The notes below the pieces were generated by a model. It was not told the DNA's origin. It saw only the letters and a list, made by a program, of their open reading frames with translations, and did no database searches. A program made the position numbers and the translations under genes. Below, in pieces: positions 39,301 to 50,600 of a DNA stretch of 64,000 bases. This DNA comes from Rhea pennata (Eukaryota; Chordata; Aves; Rheiformes; Rheidae). The stretch spans positions 11,748,899 through 11,812,898 of the forward strand of contig NC_084678.1 in NCBI RefSeq assembly GCF_028389875.1. The letters run 5' to 3'. The first letter of the stretch is position 1, and the number at the start of each line of letters is the position of its first letter.

Positions 39301-42300
39301 GTTTGAAATTAGACTTGTGTACTTTTATGTGGTGATTAACTGAAGGATTCGGCCCTATAATGTGTCCAGTTTGCTATTTCCACAAGAGAGGATTAGTTGG
39401 GAAAATGTTGACAACCAGATGTCTTTTAAAACTATACTGTGAACCAAAATTTCCTCTTATTTTATTGGTGCAGCTAGGAAGGACGGTCTTGTCTAAGGCA
39501 CTAAACAGGGCCTCGGTTCCTCCGTGTTCAGACTTCCTGGCTCTACCACTGGTTTCCTGTGTGAGCTTGGATAAGGCCCTTAATATTTCACTCGCCTGTT
39601 TGCAAGAGGAGGAGAGTACTCCTCCCCTCGCCTGCCTGTCCTCTTCAGCTCTTAACAAGAGAGACTCTCTTCTAATGTGTTTTTTACAGTGCTCAATAAA
39701 AAGGTCTCCAAACGTAAGCCAAATCTAGAAGTGTCACTAACAAATAATAGGAAAAGTTTACTCTCTCTTTTTATTTTAATTACAGTTAATGATTTTAATT
39801 ACAAGCGCAACAATGTGTGAAGCCCAAACCCACCGCAGGCTGCACCCTGTGATGAGATTCCTTAAGGTCTAACTTAAACACAGGTGGTTCAGAGCATTTG
39901 CCATTGTCCAGACAGAGAGTTGGCCACCATGTCCAAGGCAAGAAGACTGTTTTAACCACACTATGACATAAGGAAAATGGGACTGTTGTCTACCTCGAAC
40001 AGCTGCTGATGGGCAAACCCGTGTATCATAAAAAGGCCGTTGTTCATGGTCATCCTTACGAAGAAATGTATGCTAGTAACAACAGGCCACTTTCATCAGC
40101 TCAGCTGACAAACTCATTTTCTTCTGCTGTTACTTCAGACCAGCTGTTGCTTTACAGCAAATGCTCTGGACAAAAATATAAGGCGTCATGTTTCCTATTT
40201 GGGCACTATCTCTTTGGACATTACTTGCTCTTTCTGATAAGAAGTTGATGCTAGAACACATCCTGTGGGGACAGTCAGCCTCATTTTAAAGCTGAAGGCA
40301 AATGTGATGTTGTTGTACTGAAAACTCTATGTCCACAATTCTTTCTACAAACCTACCTTCTGCTACTACTTTTCATTAACTGTCATCTTGTAATGATTAA
40401 TCAAATATCAAGATCCTAAATATACTAAAAATAAAACAGTTATCCACGCACTTATAATTGCCACAAATGTACAGGCTTCAACTAAGGCAAATAGGGCTAC
40501 TCTGTGGTCAAGGAGCAATTCAGAGCCCTGGGAAATATGCATATTCTTTTATCTCACAGATTTTCTGTGATCTTAGCAAAGTCACTCACTCTCTTTTCCC
40601 TGGTTTCCTGTCTAAAAAATGACAATAAGAGCACTGCACGAGGATGCTGAAAGATCTATTGAAGGTTACAGTATTTGGATACTGCTGGTGTCTGCATTGT
40701 GGAGAGAAACACAGACACCGCCTCAGGTGTGCTTGCTTGAAGATAAGCCAGCAAATGCACTGCCATGCCAAGAAGATTACCGAGCTAATTGGTTTGATAT
40801 CACAGTACACAAACATACATAATTTTGTCCTCTAACTGATGAGTCACGTAAGAATCCCATCAGTGCGGGATTCTCTGCGTTAGGTAGTATGCAGCTTTCT
40901 TGTTCAGGGCTGCATGACAACAGCCTGCTGAAGTGTTTGTCTTCACCAGTCCTGCGGCAACTTGAAGATGCCTTGTGCAACACCACTGATCACAAGCACT
41001 TTGGCTGTGTCATCTGCAGAATGTGATGCTCTAGTGAAGGTGTCAGGGAAGTAAACACTACTCTGAGCTCTGTTAGTCTGCCAGTGCTAGGAATAATGCA
41101 AATGCTTCTGCAGGTAATTCGAAACATATTCTCAGGGTTAGAAGGTGCAGCATTCAACATCCAAATGCTGCTCTTTGCTAGTATTTCTGCCACTGGAATT
41201 AGCACTGGACACTTATTAAAATCTTTAGGGTTGGCCTTACTGAGAAGTCTGTCTTCATAAGGTTTTGAGAAAAGAAAAAAGCTTAAAGGAAAATAAGCAT
41301 TTTTTTTTCAGGTAAGAAACAATTAGCCTTGTTTATGTGTGGCTGAAGTCCTCAGATAAATTAGTTAGCAGTCAGGAAGGTATGAGGGGTTTTTTTGGTT
41401 TGGTGATACATTTCCTGTGTGACTTCTGACAAAGAATTTTTAGAATATCATTGGGGAAAAAAGCAACCATTTTTCACAGAGGGATTTTAATGAGGTCAGA
41501 GTAATGAATGTTAGCAATGTTCTTCAAGAATCTCACAGGGAAAGATGAGGAAGAAATATATAACAGTATTTTATTATTTATTGCACTGAACATAGTACAT
41601 GCATGCTGAAAATGCTTAACACTGAAACCAATGCTCTTCAGTATAAGAACATCTTCAGAGAGACATTCTTCAGTATAAAAATTGGTGGGTTTGAATTAGA
41701 TTGAAATTAAGGTGGAGATAAATGCTGAACAGGCAACTAGTGTAACATTTGCACTGGTACAAACAATGCAAAGCCCACATTTTGTTTTTTTCTCTCCAGA
41801 ATACTCTGGCGAAAGCACTATATGACAACAAAGCAGAGTGCTCTGATGAGCTGGCCTTCCGCAAAGGAGACATCCTGACAGTTCTCGACCAAAATGTCGT
41901 CGGCAGTGAAGGTTGGTGGAAATGTTCCCTCCATGGGAGACAGGGCCTAGCTCCTGCTAATCGCCTCCAGCTCCTTGCTGGCTCTCAGGCAGACCTGCCA
42001 CCTCCTTCCACTGAGAGTGATGCTGCCGAACAGCCAGTTGGCCAACAAAACATTTACCAGGTTCCTTCCACTCCTAAGTCTACCACATTGTCGTCTACGT
42101 ATGAAAAGATGGATGGGTGGGTTAAATCACCAGCTAGGATCTCTCCTCTACCTTCCCAAGGAATATATCAGGTCCCAGCCTTGGCTGCACAGCTACTCAG
42201 TGAAAAGACCCGAAGCTCAAGAAATCAGGTAAGAATATGAGCAGATAATACAGTAACAAATTTTATAATTAAAACAATTATTGGGGGGTGGGAAATAATA

Positions 42301-44625
42301 AAGGCTATAGGACTGAACATTTCAGCTGAATTTGCAGCAAAGCTATTCAAATAAATGATGTTTAGGAAACTTCTATAAATTCTATTATAGCGTATGATGT
42401 TAGGCAAGAAGTGCTGTTCTGGGCAAAATATTATATTCTCCATTATTCTCTATTATTGTGTCCCTCACATTTTTTGACAGTTTAGGGCATCTGTAGAATA
42501 GGACAGTAAGTGAAAAATATACCATTTGTTTGGGGTGATCTAGAAATTATTTACAAGTCCATTCCCAAATTTAAAGTAGCAAGATACAGAACTTTCTTCT
42601 CTGATGGTCTACAGCATGCATCTATAACAGAGTCCTCTAGGTGTATGTAGAGTCTTTGTAATCCTGTGTGTGGTTTGTAATAAATAAATCACCTTTGCTG
42701 AGATGACTGTCTTTGCTCTAGTTTCTTCTGTTTCCAGCTTCTCAGCAAGCTCATAGTGCTGCTGCCAGCTCTCTCTTCTCCTGCTCTTCAAGCTTGTTGT
42801 TAGACTTGCACAAAATAGACAGCTACCTGCTTTAGGCATGCCGGAGGAGACAGGGATTCACTGCTCAATAGCAAGTGCAAGTTGCTCTGCCAGTCTGTGT
42901 TTGTGTGGGATAAGAGCAGTCACCAATAGCCATCAGCCCCTGCAGCTGCAGGGGAGGTTGCAAGCCCCATTCTCTGGGGTTTCAATACAGCTTCCTGGCC
43001 TGGCCCTTTTTTTCGTCCTGCTCCCTGCATTCGGCATTCAAATGAAACATGTAGGTGGAAAATATAATTTGATTAAACAGAGCATCAAGTATTTTAACAT
43101 TAAAAACTTGTACTTTATTCGGCAAAAAAATCATGGGAAATCTTTTATAATGAAAGAATAATATGGCAGGTGGAGAGGGAGACTCATGCTCAGTTCCATG
43201 AGCTCTTCAGCCCTTGGTCGCTCTTTTAAACAAACTATTCCCTGTATGAAAATCATGTTATAAATGTTGGTTGACAGTAGGGCAAAGAAAAGAATTTCAG
43301 CCCTGAACTACAGTTTTCTGGGCTAATTTAATGATCATTGTATTTGCAGAACACATTCAGCCAGCTTTCCTTCCGCAGCGTCAAAAGGCAGCTTACAGCA
43401 GCTGAGGTGCTGGTTCCATGCTTAAGTGGCAAATGGGTGCTAGAAAACAAAGAAACTCAATGTAGTATGGTGACTGAAATCTGCATTTTCAACATCTCAG
43501 TTACACATCCAAATACCTTGTGCAGTTACTGTAACTGCAAGCTTAAATTGGGTAACATCTGCAAAAAAACCTTTTGCACTTGGTGTGATCTGATTTCTCC
43601 TCATTCCAACCCTAAAGAAGGCATTTTCAAATAGTGTATAATATTGATGCACATTTTCCATGTTATGTCAGCAAATCAAGCTCTGAAATAGACATCTATT
43701 TATTTTTTATTTGAATGAGTGGCAAAAGGTAAGAGTTCATTGGCTTTTTGTGTCTGTCATTTCATGAACTTATACTGCTGCCCTCTGATACCAAAGCCTT
43801 GCTTTCTTTAACAAAGAACAAAAAATAATATTCTGGTCTACTTTTACTATTTATAAGTTCAAATTTGCCTGAGCTACCCCTTGCACAGCATCACAGCTGT
43901 TTCTTCAGCAACTGTATCAGCGTGGTCCCCAGCCACACACAGATGCAGGCGAAGGCATAAGAGGTGACCAGCCTACGCGAGTGCAGGACACGCACGGAGG
44001 CACTCTGGATCGCTCCGTGTAGATCCTATGGAACAACTGGCAAAGCTCCTGACATACTCAGCTGTTCTCCGAGCAGCTGCCTAAAGTCCCTGGAAGTCTT
44101 TGAGGGAGCTGACTGAAAGCAATAAAACAAAACAGAATCCCCCAGAGCCTGTGTGCTTTCAGCCTACATAAAAGCATTGTCACTTCTTTACTTGGTGTCT
44201 AATGCGTAGTACAGTTTCTTGCTCTACTGTGACTGAAAGTACTTAAAAATAATTTACTCTCCTCAGATGTGATATTTAGTGAGTTTCCTTTTAGTTACGT
44301 ACTAAATAAGACTTGCCCATCTGAAAACAGGCTTGGGCTAGGGATATCACTTATCTTTTATCCTATCTTCTCTGGAAATTCTCTTTTATGCCTGTTAGTG
44401 CTGTTTTGCAAACAAGATAGCTCCTACTTCAGAGCACAAGGGGGATTTGTGTTAATTTTTCATTTCCTTTCTTCAGAGAAAAGCTGAGTGCTTTCACAAA
44501 CAAGAAGCAAGCAGATGTAAGCCAGAGTCCTGTTCCTCTACCACATTTCCCCTAAATTTAGTGGCTACAACTCTTACATGATGGAGAACACTATCTCCGA
44601 TAACCAGATATAATAAGTTTTAAAC

Positions 44626-44659
<34 letters not shown>

Positions 44660-47600
44660 GTAGTTTAAATAACTATAACTATAACGTCTCTCCTCCAATG
44701 GTATTCCCATGGGTCAGTAGTTTGGTGTTGCTACAGCCCACCTATAAACTGGCTGTCGAGAGCCAGGCTGAACCCATGGGGAATAAACATAACTCATAAT
44801 GATTTTGGGGTTGATAAAAAGTACTTTTCCAATACTTGGCATCTTAACTAATTGTCCTACAGATCTGATTGTAGCTCTTAAAATGAGGTATAAAGCAAAC
44901 AAGAAAATTAATCTGTAACTGACCTAGATAAGGGGGTTTCTAGATCAGGTTTGTCTGTTTATGGAGGTGGACAGGACACTGAAGTAACCAGGTTTATTTC
45001 TTCGGAGAGATTAAATCTTTCATTACTACAAACTAATGCATCTCTACCTGGACCTTCTTGCTGCTCCTGGTCCCACTAAATGTGGCTTGACCTAATGGCT
45101 CTGTGAGCATGCGAAGTAGAAATTCCCCTAACTTCTTTTTTTGGTGGTTCTGCTTTTGGGTAGTCAAAAGACTTAGATATCTGAAGCTATGTTCTCTCCT
45201 AGTCTTTCCTCTCCCTTTGTTAATAAGGCAGATTGTCTTTAATCTGTATGTGTCAATTCCTATCTGAAATAAAGTAGAAATGCTGGCAAAGGGGAATTAC
45301 CATTACAAGAAAAAATACCAGGCCTGCTTTTAAAGTCAGATTTTGTCTACTAGCATCAGTGAATATTTGAAAGGTTTTTAATCACTTAGGAGTGTTTTCT
45401 CTATATATGGTCTATTTAACTAATCAAGTTTTAAAAGAGGTCCTGAGTTCACTGCAGCTTTTTCACATTTTTTTTCCCCTCTAAGCACCTACTTACTCTT
45501 CCGAGAGCATGCCGGGCTTCAGTCCCAAATATCAGACCTGAGGTATATGATGTTCCATCATCACAGCACCGAGAGTTCTTATTCACGCAGGTGAGTCCTA
45601 TCACGGTACCCCTAGTGCAGTGGGAGCCCTGCTTCCTGTCCCTCACAGGAGACCTTAGAATACATTTCAAAGGAAACTACCGTTTTCTGTTTGTTTTGAA
45701 TTCTTCTGTAAAATCCGGCCGAAACTCGTGCTTTTTTAGGGAAGTTAAAAACCTAAAGCAATTCTCTTTTGAACTTGTTAGATATTTAGAGAAATATGTC
45801 TTAAATCCAGTTATATTTCTAATGAACACTTTAAGTTTTACCTTGATTCAGTTATGAGACAGTTTTTTACAGATGAATTCCCAAAGTCAGACAGAGCAGC
45901 CAAGCTCTTGCTTTACGGTGAGGAAATGAGATTTGTCTCTTTGTCTCCTTTGTTGACTGAGAAGATTAAAGTGTTTTCTATAAACTGAAGTGAAATGTTT
46001 ACAGAAGAGGTATTAGTGCATATACAAATGGAAACTAAAAGGTCATCCACACCACCCTCCCTCTGGGCAACAAAATGCAAGGGATTAGATCATGTAACCC
46101 TGCCTTTTTGGATATACCTCTTGAAGCAACCTGTCATACGATCTTTTTCTTGATGCTGTGCTTCCTAGGGGAGACTGAATGTCACCACATTTCCCTCACC
46201 TCCTCTCTGCAGTGTGTCAGGGTCACAAGGCTGGGAGAGGAGCTAGGATCTCCTGCTATGATGGAAAGATGGGCATGCTGCAGTAGAGCAAGTCTGCAGA
46301 GCCTCCTAGGACACCTTATGCTCCCTGAGAGCACCCAGCAGCACAGGATTCAGACCGGTGTAGTTGACTTATTGTCAGGTTATCAATAGACATCTTGTTT
46401 TGCCCACTTTCTCTAAATGGGGTGATCCCTGTTCAGACTGATAGCTGGGAGTGCTGGTGACAGCCTCCTTGCACCACCTAGCGCCCGCCTCCCTCCCATA
46501 CAGCAGTGTGCCAAAGCACTTTAGCCATCCTCCAACAGATGATGTCCTGACCCAAGCTGCAGGAACCAAGAACTATGCAGCATATGACCTGAACGCCTTT
46601 GATAACACCAAAGTCTTCAGTGGGCTCTAAAAAGAATTGAATCCAGACTGCGTATTTTCCTTTGACTAGAGCGGTGCCACTCCACCCACAAGAAGAAAGG
46701 GATCTGCACTCTTTGGATCCACTGAATGTTTCTGGGAAGAGCCGAACCAGCTTTATGACATCCCATCCAGCCCAGAAAAGGCAGGGACCGTTGTCCAGAA
46801 AGATGCCTCAGTGAGCAATGTATGTAAGAATCACTGGACATAAGCAAGTAATATCTCTTTACTACTGTGATGTTGCTCATATGTGTGGAACCTCCTTTGA
46901 GGTGTATCACAGGTGAGGATGACAGTGATAGTACCAGCACATCTTCAGCACAGTACTGTGTACTTAATATTTAAAGAACAAATACTACTGGGTTCTGGTA
47001 ATCAGGGTACGTAGCAGGACTAGGACTACTACTGTATTTGTATTTGCTTTTTAGGAAAAAAAAAGATTTTTTAGATTATCTTTTTAGGACAATGTGAGAA
47101 GTAAATTCAATGCCCTACATTCTTGAATGGCTGACTGTTTATAATGTCTAAGCAGACAGAAACAAACTGTTTACATTCTAACAGTGAGATATAACTCAAG
47201 TATACCATGATCTGCCACTGGATCACTGCAAAAATTTGGATGAGAAACTCAGTTCCAGTTTACCAGCTTAAAATAGCAATATTATTATTATAACCATAGA
47301 ACAAAAGATGTGTACTCAACATGTAGCTTGGCTGTAAACAGGTCTCCTTTCTCATTAATCCTTTCCAAGATTTGAAATGTATTACTGTTCCATGTTAGGA
47401 TATAACGAAGTAAAGACTCACACTAGAATACCTGGAAGATATGATTCAGGCTTAAATCCTTGCTTTGCTTGCATCAATTTGCCATCCTCCATGCCACAGT
47501 GGTTTCCCAAACACTGAGGTATTAGCTGTCCTGAGATGAATGCTCTCCTTTCCCATTACTATTTGTGAAAGTGCATTTGGATTTGTGAAGCACAGAGCAG

Positions 47601-50600
47601 CAAGGCTCATAGACCTAGAAGTGCAACGTGAAGCTGCACCATCCCAGCATAAAGCGTGAGGGGAGGAAAGGGGTCTGTCTCTCCATTGCTGTGCACAGGC
47701 CTCCTTTGGAAGTGCAGCATGCCTGGCTCTGTGCAATGACCATGAGGGAGGAATCAGCCTTCCCAACTCTTTCCCACTGTGTGAGAAGCCTCATCCTTGA
47801 AGAAAGGGCTGGTCTGAAATTTCATAACAAAGCAAATGTCTAGATGGGAACTCTTGATTAGCTGAGTGTGAAATATCTCAGCTTTCCTGAACAGTTTTAG
47901 GATCCAAGGGGATTTTGACAGCCTCCTTCACAAGTGGGGGTCCTTGATTCCAGGGCTGACCATCCTGCACAGGGAGTCTGCTGCTTCCCGGTTTTGCGGC
48001 TTTGAAGAGAACTTCCACAGGTTGGCAGCTGCCCCATGATTGCAGAAGCCATTTGTGCCTAGTGTGTAGCTTCAGAGGTGCCGGGAGGACTGCTTCTGCC
48101 CCCAGCCTGAGACCTGGCATATTAGGCAATAGCTCGTTGAAGCCAGCATTCTTGGCAGCTTCACGGCTGTTAACAATTTTACTGAGCAGCTGCAACAGCC
48201 TGGGAGCAGATTTGCTTTTGGAGACATGGTCTATTGTTGTTTCCAGAATCAAATTTTGTTAGAATTCTTCATTCATGGGAAATTCAAAAAATTCTGGCTG
48301 TGGTCTGAAACAGTCCTGTCTGCACTCCCCTTCTCATCACATTTTCTGCAAATTGTGCAGCTTGACTTTACCAATTCTCTTTAAAATATTTGTTAGGCAG
48401 CAGTCACTTCAATAGTTTCTTATGGCTGCACATTCCTATAGCTCCTCGCACTCCCTCCTGCTCATGCTTGTGAGGCATCCAGGTGTGATCTGTCCCAATG
48501 TGCCTATTATTATTACTCTAGATTTTCTTACACAAGAAGTATTCTTGCATACACATTTTCCAGCTTACAGATTTCAGCTGTGCATAAGCATGTATTGTAA
48601 GGCACTAAGTAAGATCTGTATTAATCTTAGGAGACCTCTGTCAAGTAAAAATGTAAACTCATTGCAGCTATTTGAAAATGGTCTGTTGTGCCTTTTTATG
48701 ATTTATTCCTCTCAGTGTATGCATATGAATGTGGTGGGGGATAATGGAAAATCAAGTGTTTTCCTCTCACTGAGAGTCTGATAAAATCTTACTTAATAAG
48801 CAGTAAGAATTATTGGCTATACTTTTCAGTGGTGTAGTTCCATTGATATTACTGGACTTGCATACATTTACATCCTCTGAGAACTCAGTCTTGTTTCTTA
48901 TTTCTCTTGTTTATAAACACTGCTTATAAATCCTGTGTGCTCTGTTGTAGTTATATGATGTTCCTCCCAAAAGAGAACCTGATGTTTCAGAAAATGGATC
49001 TCAGAAAAAGTGCTGGGGCCATTACAATACCTTGCCAAATCCTCGAAAGTCAGAATGGATTTATGATATTCCAGTATCACCAGAAAAAAAAGGATTTAAA
49101 CAAAGCCCTCCTGGCCATTCCTTGGAGAGTCAGGTGTTGTATGATATACCACCAGCCAGGTACAGGGCACTGACAACAAACACAGAAGCCAAAGTTGTAA
49201 ATCCACAGTTATATGATATTCCACCAACACAAAACAAAGCAATAGTTCCAGATGTCCCTCTTTATGACGTTCCATCTTCACGGGACACGTTCCTTTTTCA
49301 ACAAAACGGTAGCCACGATGTGCCTCAAAGTCTCCTGGCTCCAAAGGTTGAGAATCAGATTTCTGAAGTGAATGTTTATGATATTCCAAAAGCTATGCCC
49401 ACTGTTTCACAATGCAGGAAGGAGATGGGAGAAAACAACAGTTCTGGAGACCAGGCATACCATGTTCCTCCACAGCTCTCAAAAGATGTAAAATTAGAAC
49501 AGGACAGAGTATCTCTTTCTAGCGTGGATAGCAGAACAAGCACTACCTCTACATCCTCAAACTCTTCTGCTGAGTCCTTTTCGGTGTCATCATCAGAAGA
49601 GCCTATCAACGAAATCAAACTAGACCTTGAGGTAGCCATAGAGACACTGACTAGATTGCAGCACAGTGTATCTAGCTCAGTCGCGAGTTTAATGATCTTT
49701 GTGAGCAGTAAATGGAGATTACAAGAACACCTAGAGAAAAACATTGAAGAAATCCATAGAGCAATTGATCACATAAAAGTGTCAATGGGAGAATTCTTGG
49801 CCTTTGCTCAAGCCATAAAGGTAAATGCCTCTTACCTCACTGATAATAACCTTCAGATCAGAATTAAAAAACAGCTAGAAATTCTTGTGAACTCATTCCA
49901 AATCTTAACAGAAACAAGAGAAGCATTAAACAACTGCAAATGGTTGCCAGAGGTGTTGGTTATCAAGAAACCTCAGAATAACCCAGATGATCTCGATCGC
50001 TTTGTTATGGTAGCTCGTACAATTCCAGATGATATTAAGAGATTTGTATCCATCATCATTGCCAATGGAAAGCTTCTCTTCAGAAAGAATGACAAGGAAC
50101 AAGAAATGAAGCAATCAAAATTGAACACAGAATATAAAATAGCAAAACAGATTACATTGCCCAGAAGAATAGAATTCGATTCACTTCAAAGAAATGTTCC
50201 TGATAAACCAAACCAAAGTCAAGTCTCTTCTGACAAACCAAAAGAAAATGCCGTTGAGGACTGTGATTATGTTCAGCTACAGGTTAGTATAACCTATACT
50301 AGGTTATAGTACTTCCTGTACTACCTATACTGCCTATACAGTACTACCTGTACTAGCTATAGTCTTCTTGATTGTTTACAGATATTAAGTTATTATCATT
50401 GTTTTAACTTTGCATTAGTACAAAGGTCTTTTTTCAGACTCAGTATGAACTCAGGATTTCATTAGAGTGCTAGGGGGTGCAGGTACAATGATCAGTAATT
50501 ATAGAAAGAACTGGAGTCAAAAAATTTACCTAAGCAGCAAGATAGCACTGAGAATACATTTTAGCTTAGCTTTTTAAATTCATTTGATACATAGCTTTTA

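Larger units (their letters stand above)
33137..41799 (+). other. CASS4: CASS4 intron 1
   Basis: An 8.7-kb intron bounded by a strong donor (GTAAGTATG) and an acceptor with a TTTTTTTCTCTCCAG tract. It contains two MIR-type SINE remnants, a T/A run and two isolated CpG-rich patches, listed separately. The remainder shows no supported feature. Long first introns of Cas-family genes commonly house enhancers; that is expectation, not evidence here. Confidence 0.85.

Noticed and set aside
39360-39728. Open frame of 122 codons on the + strand.
   Set aside because: It runs through a MIR-type SINE remnant and has no splice context.
43338-43634. Open frame of 98 codons with a cysteine-rich stretch, preceded by TATTTGCAG, possible extra CASS4 exon.
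   Set aside because: All CASS4 junctions are phase 0 and the family has no such Cys-rich segment. The frame ends in a stop, so inclusion would truncate the protein before the substrate domain.
48820-48900. Sequence around TCAGTGGTGTAGTTCCATTG resembling another ancient amniote repeat.
   Set aside because: The similarity is short and recalled only loosely, too weak to list as a feature.
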